A stretch of DNA of 64,000 nt from JAGVPT01 sp035505655 (GTDB taxonomy: Bacteria; Bacteroidota; Ignavibacteria; UBA10030; UBA8401): the NCBI GenBank assembly GCA_035505655.1, contig DATJQP010000065.1, positions 1-64,000 of the forward strand. The letters are read 5' to 3'. The notes under the pieces were generated by a model. That model saw only the letters and a program-made list of their open reading frames with translations. It had not been told where the DNA came from and searched no databases. Shown here one piece after another: positions 18,329 through 25,886 of this stretch (positions within the stretch are counted from its first letter, which is position 1; each line of letters opens with the position of its first letter). A program made the translations under genes and the position numbers.

Positions 18329-19018
18329 TTAGACGCCGGCTTCGGCGATATAGCGGTCGACATCACGCGCCGCGAGGGAAGTCGGGTAGTCTCGTTTGAG
18401 CCGTTTCAGAAGCTCAACCGCCCGGTCCTTTTCTCCGGCTTTAACATAGTCGCGGCCTGCGTTGAGCAGATTGTCCGCGGCGTTCGGATCGTCTGCGTTC
18501 TTGAGAGCTGCCTTCTCGTAATTCTCCGCCGCTTTCTTGTAATCCCCCTTGGCCTCATAACAGGCGGCAACTCCGGCGATGGCCGAGTTGGCCAGCAGCG
18601 ACGTCCCTCCGCTGAAGTCGTCGAAATACTTCAGAGCTTTGTCGTAATCCTGGGTGTTGTAGTAGCAATTGGCGAGGTAGAACTTTGCGATATTCCCGGC
18701 CGTCGTGCTTCCATAGTTGTCGACAATCGACTGGAGCCCGACGATGTTCCTTTCCGGAATGCCGTTGATGGCAATAAGGTACTGTCCGTTATCGTAGAAG
18801 GTGAAGACGCGGGCGAAGTCAGTGGTTGCGCGGTCGTTGTTGGCGCGGAGATTGTTGGAATAGAACCAGAGGCCGAGCGCGACGACGAGGAGTATGCCAC
18901 CGACGACGCTGACGCGCTTCCTGTTTTCGTCGTACCAGGTCTGGGCCTTGAAATAGGTGGTGACGAGCGTATCTTCTTTGATGACTCTCTTTGAGATCTT
19001 CTTCTGGGCACGAAGCAT
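18329..19018 (-). CDS. Membrane-anchored TPR protein (YfgM-like layout)
   Basis: Unknown exact role, 229 aa. A basic N-terminus (KKISKRVIKED) is followed by one transmembrane helix (about 39-56, VVGGILLVVALGLWFYS) and a periplasmic part with about four TPR units ending in AVELLKRLKRDYPTSLAARDVDRYI. Such single-span TPR proteins (YfgM type) assist periplasmic chaperones and assembly factors in other bacteria; that is family knowledge, not shown here. The gene begins 40 bases after the tRNA-Arg and may share its transcript. Confidence 0.75.
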   Translation of the reverse strand: MLRAQKKISKRVIKEDTLVTTYFKAQTWYDENRKRVSVVGGILLVVALGLWFYSNNLRANNDRATTDFARVFTFYDNGQYLIAINGIPERNIVGLQSIVDNYGSTTAGNIAKFYLANCYYNTQDYDKALKYFDDFSGGTSLLANSAIAGVAACYEAKGDYKKAAENYEKAALKNADDPNAADNLLNAGRDYVKAGEKDRAVELLKRLKRDYPTSLAARDVDRYIAEAGV

Positions 19019-19058
19019 TGTCTGACCGGAAATAAGTAGTTGAGTTCAGTAAATCGTG

Positions 19059-19132
19059 TACGCTCGTCGGGAGTCGAACCCGAAACCTTCAGCTTCGGAG
19101 GCTGACACTCTATCCAGTTGAGCTACGAGCGC
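19059..19132 (-). tRNA. tRNA-Arg (anticodon CCG)
   Basis: The minus strand folds as a full cloverleaf: acceptor GCGCTCG with CGAGCGT (one G-T pair at the end), D arm GCTC/GAGT, anticodon arm TCAGC-CTCCGAA-GCTGA with anticodon CCG (reads CGG), T arm TCGGG-TTCGACT-CCCGA, and an A discriminator. No CCA is encoded directly after it. Its 5' end and upstream DNA are repeated in tandem at 19118-19302. Confidence 0.95.
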
Positions 19133-19302
19133 AACAAAGTATCGGCAGAATCCTTTCAGCGAAATCCCGCTTTCTTTTTGCGGGATTGAGCTACGAGCGC
19201 AACAAAGTATCGGCAGAATCCTCTCAGCGAAATCCCGCTTTCTTTTTGCGGGATTGAGCTACGAGCGCAACAAAGTATCGGCAGAATCCTTTCAGCGAAA
19301 TC
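19118..19302. repeat. Tandem repeat, 68-bp unit, about 2.7 copies, containing the 5' end of tRNA-Arg
   Basis: Copies start at 19118, 19186 and 19254 (the last partial), with a single difference (CTTTC/CTCTC) between the first two. Read on the minus strand, each full unit consists of an 8-bp hairpin (AATCCCGC / GCGGGATT with a 9-base A/G-rich loop), a stretch ending in the box TACTTTGT, and the first 15 bases of the tRNA (GCGCTCGTAGCTCAA). Only the innermost copy continues into a complete tRNA; the other two are 5' stubs. Confidence 0.9.
19134..19164 (-). promoter_or_regulatory. Possible promoter of tRNA-Arg inside the repeat unit
   Basis: TTT (19164-19162), 20 bp, TACTTTGT (19141-19134) on the minus strand. 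The box ends two bases before the mature tRNA 5' end, so a transcript would start at about that end. The same elements recur in each repeat copy. Confidence 0.35.
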
Positions 19303-19519
19303 AGCATTCCTTCGCGGGAGCACGCTGCGAAAGGCCATTTGTCCGCCCGGCCTGGAACTAAAATGTAACGAAGTATCGCTGGAATTGCAAGGGTTTTTGA
19401 GAAATCGGGTCGATCGGGGATGTTATGAGAGCCCGCATTATGCGGGAAAGCCGGTGATTCGGTGTGGGGTCCTCACTATGTATCGCCGGGCGAGTCGGAT
19501 CGAATGAGAGGTGGGCGTA
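19303..19519. other. Intergenic stretch between the tRNA repeats and the TPR gene
   Basis: No coding sequence recognised. The only structure seen is a short perfect hairpin at 19432-19446 (CCCGCA, 3-base loop, TGCGGG). It has no T tract on either side, so it is not a convincing intrinsic terminator. Confidence 0.5.
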
Positions 19520-20011
19520 TCAACCGAGGCTAAGGTGTCGCATCGCTTCGTAGGCTACTGCAAGACCCAATTCTCCTGCCCTGAAAAAATCTGCCTCAGC
19601 TCCCTTGGGATCCTTCTTCGCCATACTTTTAATGAGGCCCCGTTCGTAGTAGGCTATGGCGAAATTCGGCTGCAAAGAAACTGCGCGGTCCAAGTCCCCG
19701 AGTGCGCCGGTGTAATCTTTCAGGAAATCCTTCACCTTCGCACGCCGCTGATAGGCGATCGCATTCTTCGGCTGGAGCGTAATCACTTTGTCAAAATCTC
19801 CGAGAGCCCGCTTATAGTCTTTGATCCCCGTCCGTGCCTTCCCGCGTTCAAGGAGGGCCTCGACATTCCCCGGACTCATCTCAAGAGCTTTGGTGAGAAG
19901 TTCGACGGCGTCCCGGTAGTGCCCGGCAAGGACCGCGGCTTTTCCCCGGTCGTAGCACTCCGCCGCCGTTTTCGGGAGATCGCCGCCGAGAAATCTCTTG
20001 AATAGCTCCAT
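19520..20011 (-). CDS. Cytoplasmic TPR-repeat protein
   Basis: Function unknown, 163 aa. Three to four TPR units are visible, with YDRGKAAVLAGHYRDAVELL, LERGKARTGIKDYKRALGDF and YQRRAKVKDFLKDYTGALGD showing the usual small/aromatic pattern. There is no signal peptide. ATG at 20011 has AAAGGGA nine bases upstream; a GTG two codons earlier is also possible. It lies 51 bases after the radical SAM gene, in the same orientation. Confidence 0.75.
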   Translation of the reverse strand: MELFKRFLGGDLPKTAAECYDRGKAAVLAGHYRDAVELLTKALEMSPGNVEALLERGKARTGIKDYKRALGDFDKVITLQPKNAIAYQRRAKVKDFLKDYTGALGDLDRAVSLQPNFAIAYYERGLIKSMAKKDPKGAEADFFRAGELGLAVAYEAMRHLSLG

Positions 20012-20062
20012 CCTCACTCGTCCCTTTGCTTCGCCCTGTGGTTCAATCCTCTTCCTTCACGC

Positions 20063-21157
20063 TCAGTCCACGAATGGTCGCTCGGCCGGCTCGTCAGGTG
20101 CCAGCTGCTTGTTTCTCGCAATCCTCCAGTAGGACTTCCATTTCTTTGCGTTCGTCTTCCAGAGAGCCCTGGACCTGGTCGTGTAACAGGTATTCCAGCA
20201 TCCGGTGCACTCCTCAAAGTCCGCCAAACGTCGGGCCCAACCATCCGATGCGAAGAACTCTTCCGGCGTCTGACGGAGAAGGTTTCCGCACTCGTCGCCA
20301 ATGCATACTTTCACCCCCCCATCGGGGTTAATGAAGAACTTGCTCCCCAATGATGGAGAATCAAGATAAGGACAATACTTTTCGAATTTTCCCGAGAGGT
20401 AATCCGGGAACCCATCGATGAGCCAGTCGGGAGTAAAAACGACGGGGGATTTCTTGACGATCTCGAGGACCCTTCTCAGTTCAGGGGAGTCCACAAGCTT
20501 CATCCGTTCGTCCTCCCGTTGGTTCGTCGCCTGCCAGCGGTAAATGTCGACGTCGGTCCACCAACCAAAGCGCTCCAGATATGCGAGGATGTCGGGCACC
20601 TGGTGGAGGTTAAGCCTGCTGATAACGACATTGACTCCAACCTGGATCGGCTTCCGTCGTTTCTGATTCTCGGCCCGGACCATCTCCATGCTGCGCATGA
20701 CCGTTTGCGCGACATCCTTCGCGCCGCGGATGGTATCGACCTCCTTGCCGAAGCCGTCGAACGATATGCCGATCGAGATCCCGGTCTCGAACACTGCATC
20801 AAGTGTCCGGGCGACAGCTTTTTCGGAGCCGTAGAGTGTCGTGAGCAGGTGGACTCTCGCAAAGTTTTTCCCAACCGCATACCGGATGCAATCGGCGAGG
20901 CGCGGGTGAAGCATCGGATCGCCTCCCGAGAGGGTGAGAACCTGTGTTCCATATTCGTCGAGACGGTCGACGAGAGCGCGATAATTCTCGAAGGAGATGA
21001 CTGGGTTCTCCGATGCGTTCAGCGGGATCGAACACTGAAGACAATTCTGAACGCATTTCTGCGTCAGGAGGATGTTCGTGGTGAGGATCGCGGGCCGGCG
21101 TTTCACGACGCTCGCTACATTTCTTCCCGCACGCCGGATCATCGTGAGTGGTTTCAT
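20063..21157 (-). CDS. Radical SAM protein with C-terminal cysteine cluster region
   Basis: Radical SAM enzyme, 364 aa, substrate unknown. The SAM-cluster motif CVQNCLQC lies at residues 35-42, followed by LTLSGGDPMLHP, the SAM-binding GGxP-type segment. The C-terminal region has six cysteines (KYCPYL, KVCIGDECG, EECTGCWNTC), which resembles a SPASM or twitch auxiliary-cluster domain. Such proteins often modify peptides or serve tRNA or cofactor biosynthesis; nothing here decides which. The ATG at 21157 was chosen; an upstream TTG at 21217 overlaps the stop of the epimerase gene and would allow translational coupling. No precursor peptide gene was recognised next to it. Confidence 0.8.
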   Translation of the reverse strand: MKPLTMIRRAGRNVASVVKRRPAILTTNILLTQKCVQNCLQCSIPLNASENPVISFENYRALVDRLDEYGTQVLTLSGGDPMLHPRLADCIRYAVGKNFARVHLLTTLYGSEKAVARTLDAVFETGISIGISFDGFGKEVDTIRGAKDVAQTVMRSMEMVRAENQKRRKPIQVGVNVVISRLNLHQVPDILAYLERFGWWTDVDIYRWQATNQREDERMKLVDSPELRRVLEIVKKSPVVFTPDWLIDGFPDYLSGKFEKYCPYLDSPSLGSKFFINPDGGVKVCIGDECGNLLRQTPEEFFASDGWARRLADFEECTGCWNTCYTTRSRALWKTNAKKWKSYWRIARNKQLAPDEPAERPFVD

Positions 21158-21213
21158 TTTTTCAATCCGTTCATGGCTAACAACACTTCTTGCCGAAAAA
21201 GGTCTTCCGACCT

Positions 21214-22392
21214 TCAAAGCTTTCTGACCCCGATCCCCGGATAGTCCATAAGAGTGACTTTACCGTCGATCACTTTCATACCGGTGAAGGGGTCGTTGCT
21301 GATCAGCAGCGCGCCGTCGAGATCCGCCCAGTCTGCCATCGGCGAAAGGTTCGAGGCAGCCGAAATGGCGCAGGAGGTTTCGGTCATGCAGCCGATCATC
21401 ACTTTCAGACCGAGCGAACGGGCGAGCAGAAGCATCGCCTGCGCCTCCCTCATCCCTGTCGACTTCATGAGCTTGATGTTAATTCCGGAATAGCATCCGA
21501 CCGCCTTCTTCACGTCCGGGAGTCGTTGGATCGCCTCGTCCCCCATGATCGGAAGCGGGCTCCGTTCCGTCAACCAGGCGTGCTCATCGAACCAGGCGCG
21601 CGGCATCGGTTGTTCAACAAAGACAACCCCCTTCTCCTTCAGCCAGTGAACCATCTCAAGCGCATGTTCCTTGTCTTTCCATCCTTCATTGACATCGACG
21701 CAGATGGGCTTGTCGCTCACCGACCGGATCGTTTCGATCATTTCCTTGTCGGTCTGCCTCCCAAGCTTCACCTTAAGAATCCTGTACTCTTCTGCCTCCT
21801 TCACCTTCTGACGAACCACTTCGGGAGTGTCGATGCCGATCGTGAACGAAGTATAAGGAGTCTTTTCCCTGGCAAAGCCCCAGATGTTGTACCACGGCTG
21901 CCCCATGATCTTTCCGATGAGGTCATGGAGGGCGATGTCGATGGATGCTTTTGCGGCGGGGTTCCCCGGCGCCAGGCGATCGATGTCTCCGAGGATTGTC
22001 TCCAGATCAAAAGGATTGTCGTACTTGGAGAGGTCGACACGGGAGAGAAACGCATCGGCGGTCAGATGGGACTCGCCGAGGTACGGAGGCATCGAGGCCT
22101 CACCGTACCCGACGTGCTCGCCGCACGCAATTTCCGTCAGCATGACCGGCGTGGTAGTTCGGGAACTGCCGGAGAGGGTGAAGACGTGGCGGAGTTCAAG
22201 GGTGAATGGGCGATACGTGAGCCGCAACGTCGCGCCGGAGCCAAGGTAGGTTCGGGCGAGTGCTTCGGGCGTGTATCCCACAAGAAGAGATGTTCCCGCC
22301 GCGAGGGCCGAACTCTTCACAAAATCTCTACGTGTCTGATCCACCAAACCCACTCCACTCACATTCTCTTGCCGGCCCCGGATTCCGCTCAC
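21214..22392 (-). CDS. Enolase-superfamily dipeptide epimerase with Tat-type signal
   Basis: Member of the muconate lactonising enzyme subgroup, most like L-Ala-D/L-Glu epimerases that act on murein peptides. The catalytic KxK (ILKVKLG), metal ligands in CVDVNEGW, FVEQPM and GDEAI, and the second lysine region NIKLMKSTG are intact. Unusually, the N-terminus contains a twin-arginine motif (QTRRDFVKSSALAAG) before a hydrophobic stretch, so the enzyme may be exported folded; the family is normally cytoplasmic. GTG at 22392 overlaps the uspA stop (GTGA); GTG at 22344, preceded by GGAG, is an alternative that begins just before the twin arginines. A VanX-like dipeptidase is encoded elsewhere in the window. 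Confidence 0.85.
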   Translation of the reverse strand: MSGIRGRQENVSGVGLVDQTRRDFVKSSALAAGTSLLVGYTPEALARTYLGSGATLRLTYRPFTLELRHVFTLSGSSRTTTPVMLTEIACGEHVGYGEASMPPYLGESHLTADAFLSRVDLSKYDNPFDLETILGDIDRLAPGNPAAKASIDIALHDLIGKIMGQPWYNIWGFAREKTPYTSFTIGIDTPEVVRQKVKEAEEYRILKVKLGRQTDKEMIETIRSVSDKPICVDVNEGWKDKEHALEMVHWLKEKGVVFVEQPMPRAWFDEHAWLTERSPLPIMGDEAIQRLPDVKKAVGCYSGINIKLMKSTGMREAQAMLLLARSLGLKVMIGCMTETSCAISAASNLSPMADWADLDGALLISNDPFTGMKVIDGKVTLMDYPGIGVRKL

Positions 22393-22949
22393 ACACGCTC
22401 ATCGACAAAATCACGTTCTTCGGCCCGGACGACGAGAACGGGACACGGCGCCTTCCTGACGATCTTCTCCGCCGTGCTTCCGAAGAGAACGTGCTCGACG
22501 CCGGTATGGCCGTGCGTTGCGACGATGATGAGCTCGATCGCTTCATCCTTCGCGAACGACACGACTTCGACGAACGGAAGTCCGACTTTCACGAGGGCCT
22601 CGGCGGGGACGATTCCCTTGATCTCATTCTTGATAAGCTCTTGCAGCTCTTCGCCCCCCTTCACCCTCAGCTCGTTCTCGACGTTCGGCATCCCGATCTG
22701 GCCAAAGCTGAAATCGGCCGGATAGACCGTCGGCTCGACGACGTAGAGGAGATAGATCTTCGCGTTGAACTGCTTCGCGAACGGAACGGCGTACTGGAGC
22801 GCTTTCTTGGAATACTCCGAGAAGTCGATCGGGACGAGGATTTTGCCGAGGACGATGGGAGACGGAATTTTGCCCGTCGCAGTGGGTGGCTTCTTCCGGG
22901 CAGGTTTCCCCGGTTTGACCGGGACCTTCTTCCGCGCATTCTTCTTCAT
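22389..22949 (-). CDS. Universal stress protein, UspA family
   Basis: Single UspA domain protein, 186 aa. A Lys/Pro-rich N-terminal extension of about 35 residues precedes the domain (KILVPIDFSEYSKKAL), which ends with ATHGHTGVEHVLFGSTAEKI and PCPVLVVRA. The GHTG...GS pattern is the ATP-binding version of the fold. ATG at 22949 has a strong GGAGG six bases upstream, which settles the start. It follows the cNMP-binding gene by 16 bases and probably shares its promoter. Confidence 0.9.
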   Translation of the reverse strand: MKKNARKKVPVKPGKPARKKPPTATGKIPSPIVLGKILVPIDFSEYSKKALQYAVPFAKQFNAKIYLLYVVEPTVYPADFSFGQIGMPNVENELRVKGGEELQELIKNEIKGIVPAEALVKVGLPFVEVVSFAKDEAIELIIVATHGHTGVEHVLFGSTAEKIVRKAPCPVLVVRAEERDFVDERV

Positions 22950-22965
22950 GGCTACCTCCGGATCG

Positions 22966-23523
22966 TTAAGAACCTTTCTTCGCATCAAGCTCCGCACGAA
23001 GCTTGGAGAGCTCCTGGTTCGTATTCCGCAACCTTTCACCGATCATCTCGGCGACCTTGAGAACGATCTTCAGACCTGTCTCCGGCGTTTTTTCCATGAT
23101 CTCGAATAGGTCGGGACGGAAAAATCCCACAAGGTTTGCATCGGCGAGAGCGATGACCGACGCAGATCGAGGGGACTCGTCAAGGAGAGAAAGCTCTCCG
23201 AAGAAATCGCCGTCCTTGAGAACTGCAAGCTCTTTCTTTGTCCCGTCATTTGAGAGGATGAACACCGACACCTCCCCCTGCTCGATGACGTACATTCCCA
23301 ACCCCGGGTCGTTCTGGAAAAAGACATACTCACCCGGCACATACTGTCGCCGGTGTACGATCCCGGCGACCTGCCGGAGCTCCCGGGGTTTCAGATTCTC
23401 GAACACCGGGATCTTCGCCAGCATCTCCTCGACGGATGTGGGCTTTCGTTTGATGCGAAAGACATTCTTCCACTCGAGGCTCTCAGACTTCTGGACGATT
23501 TTTCGGAATTGATTGATGGCCAC
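22966..23523 (-). CDS. Cyclic nucleotide-binding domain protein without DNA-binding domain
   Basis: 185-aa protein with one cNMP-binding domain (about residues 36-155). The phosphate-binding cassette is clear: GDFFGELSLLDESPRSASV, with the Glu and Arg that bind the cyclic nucleotide. The remaining C-terminus (RLRNTNQELSKLRAELDAKK) is a short helical, coiled-coil-like tail, and no helix-turn-helix is present, so it is not a Crp-type regulator. GTG start, AAAGG seven bases upstream. It may sense a nucleotide and act together with the UspA protein encoded next. Confidence 0.85.
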   Translation of the reverse strand: MAINQFRKIVQKSESLEWKNVFRIKRKPTSVEEMLAKIPVFENLKPRELRQVAGIVHRRQYVPGEYVFFQNDPGLGMYVIEQGEVSVFILSNDGTKKELAVLKDGDFFGELSLLDESPRSASVIALADANLVGFFRPDLFEIMEKTPETGLKIVLKVAEMIGERLRNTNQELSKLRAELDAKKGS

Positions 23524-23575
23524 GGCATGCCTTTCTGTGTCCGACGCGGACGGTGGAGGTCAGTGATAGGCTACG

Positions 23576-23606
23576 CAAGTGTACACTTTCGAATCCATAG
23601 AATCAA
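23576..23606 (-). promoter_or_regulatory. Promoter of the cNMP-binding/uspA unit
   Basis: TTG (23606-23604), 20 bp, TACACTTG (23583-23576) on the minus strand, about 50 bases before the GTG start at 23523. One mismatch to TAnnTTTG. Confidence 0.5.
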
Positions 23607-23671
23607 TACGCCGACGGGAGCCGGCGGCGGGCATGCTTCGGGGGCATCCTCGCTGCCGCGCAGATCCGAGC

Positions 23672-24592
23672 TTACTTCACAAAGGTCAACCAGCCGTGAG
23701 AGTCCTTGCCGTCCTGCACAATTTTCATAAACCGTTTCTGGAGCTCTCGCGTGACGGGGCCCGGCTTCCCGTCGCCGACGGTCATGCGGTCGATCGTGCG
23801 GATGGGTGTGATCTCCGCGGCCGTGCCCGTAAAGAAGACTTCGTCGGCAATGTAAAGAAGCTCTCTCGGGATATGCGATTCCGTGACCGAAATCCCCGCC
23901 TCCTTTGCCAGGGTTATGACCGAAGCCCGGGTGACGCCGGGAAGCAGCGCGTCGATGAGCGGAGGCGTGACGATGGAGCCGTCACGAACGACGAAAATGT
24001 TTTCCCCGCTCCCTTCGCTGATCTGCCCGTGGACATCGAGGGCGATTCCCTCTGCGTAGCCATCTGCAAGCGCTTCGAGCTTGATGAGCTGGGAGTTCAT
24101 GTAATTTGCTCCGGTCTTCGCCATCGTCGGGAGGGTGTTGGGGGCGGGACGCGACCAGGAGGCCGTGCGCACATCGATCCCTTTGTCAAGGGCGTCCGAC
24201 CCGAGGTACTTTCCCCATTCCCAGACGATGATGCTGACATCGATCGGGCAGCCGATCGGACTGACGCCCACATCGCCGTACCCCCGATAGACCACGGGAC
24301 GGATGTAGCACGCCTTCATCTTGTTGACCTTGATCGTCTCTTTGATCGCCGATTCGATTTCCTTCTTCGTGAACGGAATCTCCGCACGGTAGATCTTCGC
24401 CGAATCGAAGAGACGCTGTACGTGCCGGTCCAGCCGGAAGATCGCCGACCCCTTCTTCGTGCCGTAGCATCTGATCCCTTCGAACCAGCTGCTCCCGTAG
24501 TGCACGACATGGGAGAGGACATGGATCTTCGCGTCATCCCAGTTGACGAACTTTCCGTTCATCCAGATCTTTTCGACTTTGTTCACAGGCAT
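23672..24592 (-). CDS. ilvE: Branched-chain amino acid aminotransferase
   Basis: Fold-type IV PLP aminotransferase for the last step of Val, Leu and Ile synthesis, 306 aa. Motifs are HYGSSWFEGIR, the PLP lysine in TMAKTGANYMNS (about residue 159), ISEGSGENIFVV and the phosphate-binding LPGVTRASVI. The ATG at 24592 follows AGGA at a distance of eight bases; the longer reading frame from 24631 is rejected. Its product keto acids also feed branched acyl chains, which could matter for the neighbouring lipid genes, but that is only inference. Confidence 0.93.
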   Translation of the reverse strand: MPVNKVEKIWMNGKFVNWDDAKIHVLSHVVHYGSSWFEGIRCYGTKKGSAIFRLDRHVQRLFDSAKIYRAEIPFTKKEIESAIKETIKVNKMKACYIRPVVYRGYGDVGVSPIGCPIDVSIIVWEWGKYLGSDALDKGIDVRTASWSRPAPNTLPTMAKTGANYMNSQLIKLEALADGYAEGIALDVHGQISEGSGENIFVVRDGSIVTPPLIDALLPGVTRASVITLAKEAGISVTESHIPRELLYIADEVFFTGTAAEITPIRTIDRMTVGDGKPGPVTRELQKRFMKIVQDGKDSHGWLTFVK

Positions 24593-24689
24593 TGTCGTAT
24601 TCCTGAGTTGTTGAGATTCGCCCTGGCACACCGGCCAGGCATACTGTCACCGGAGATTCTCACAGCGAGACGGCGTTGACGCTGTTCGT

Positions 24690-25808
24690 CTAGATCGCCA
24701 TCTCGTAGATTCTGTACGTCTTGTAGCGCTGGCCGCTCATCATCTCGGCCGCACGGTTCATCATGATGTTGTCTTCGAGAACCCAGCTCGCTTCGCCGTA
24801 CTTATAGCCGAGCTTCTTTGCCCTGACGGCGGTCTCATAGAAGAGCACTCCGGCCGCCCCCGTCTTCACGTGTTCCGGGATGACGCCGAGGACAATGATT
24901 CTGACGGTGTCGATCTTCTTTTTCTTTGTGTAGAGGTGGTAAAGCCCGCCGAGGATTCCGCCGTTCCTGTTATGAATGAGGGCCATGTTGATGTCAGGGA
25001 GCGAGAGGGCGAAGCCGATCGGTTCCCCCTTCGCTTCGGCCATGATGATGAGCTCCGGAACGACAACCGGTTTGAGGTCCGCGGCGAGCGCGTCGAATTC
25101 CGCGTCGGTCATCGGAACGGCCCCCCAGTTCTTCGCCCACGCCTTGTTGTAGATCGTCTTGATCCTGTCGACCTCACCTTTGAAGTCTTTCATGTTGATC
25201 GGGCGAAACGTCAATCCTTCGCGCTTCTTGACGATCTCGTTGAAGCGGAGGAAGCGCTCCGAGTACACGGTGTCCTGGCTGAGGATGTAGGCATAGAGGT
25301 CCCGGAGTTTCTTCAAGCCGTACGTCTCGAACTGCTGGATGTAGTACTTCGGGTTATACGTCATGAGGACGACGGGGCTGCGGTCGAATCCCTCCACGAG
25401 CAGGCCATACTCGTCGTTAACGGACGGGTTTGCCGGCCCCCTCATCTCCGTCATCCCCTTCGACTTGAGGTACTTCTTTGCCTCATCGAAGAGCGCGTTC
25501 GCGACCGTTTGGTCGTCGACCGCCTCGTAGAATCCAAAAAATCCAACCTTGTCCGAGTGCTCTTTGTTGTGGTTGTGATTGACGATCGCTCCGATCCTCC
25601 CTACGACCTTCCCATCCCGCTCGGCAAGAAAGAGCTCCATGTCGGAATGAGCATAGAAGGGGTTCTTCTTCCTGTCGATGAGTTTCTCGCGGTCCATCAT
25701 GAGGGGCGGAACCCACAGCGGGTCGTTCTTGTAGATGTCCCACAGAAATCTGATGAACAGTTTTTCGTCGGCCTTCGAGCGAACGGGCCGGATTGTAAGA
25801 TTCGCCAT
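24690..25808 (-). CDS. GNAT-superfamily acyltransferase, candidate bacterial ceramide synthase
   Basis: 372-aa protein of the GNAT superfamily. The N-terminal part shows WDIYKNDPLWVPPLMMDREKL, then NPFYAHSDMELFLAERDGKV and VGRIGAIVNHNHN, typical of a large acyltransferase family present in many Bacteroidota and Proteobacteria. A second GNAT-like half ends in LVLGVIPEHVKTGAAGVLFYE-like sequence and YGEASWVLEDN. In Caulobacter a GNAT-superfamily protein (bCerS) N-acylates the sphingoid base, with genes for Spt and the reductase CerR nearby; here the gene lies directly downstream of a serine palmitoyltransferase gene (78 bases). The assignment rests on family and context, not on a residue-level test. 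Confidence 0.6.
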   Translation of the reverse strand: MANLTIRPVRSKADEKLFIRFLWDIYKNDPLWVPPLMMDREKLIDRKKNPFYAHSDMELFLAERDGKVVGRIGAIVNHNHNKEHSDKVGFFGFYEAVDDQTVANALFDEAKKYLKSKGMTEMRGPANPSVNDEYGLLVEGFDRSPVVLMTYNPKYYIQQFETYGLKKLRDLYAYILSQDTVYSERFLRFNEIVKKREGLTFRPINMKDFKGEVDRIKTIYNKAWAKNWGAVPMTDAEFDALAADLKPVVVPELIIMAEAKGEPIGFALSLPDINMALIHNRNGGILGGLYHLYTKKKKIDTVRIIVLGVIPEHVKTGAAGVLFYETAVRAKKLGYKYGEASWVLEDNIMMNRAAEMMSGQRYKTYRIYEMAI

Positions 25809-25886
25809 GAAGGATCTCCTTTAAAATGAAAGGCCACGCAACGGTGTCAACGCGGCGTGGCCTGATCGGAAGATTGGAAACTACTT

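Noticed and set aside
19118..19302. CRISPR array or microsatellite
   Set aside because: The repeats are directly adjacent with no spacers and contain part of a tRNA gene, so this is a tandem duplication rather than a CRISPR array.
21190..22725. Long plus-strand reading frame (511 codons) opposite the epimerase and uspA genes
   Set aside because: It is antisense to two well-supported genes with family motifs, has no recognisable domain and reads as Arg/His-rich sequence, the usual shadow of GC-rich coding DNA.
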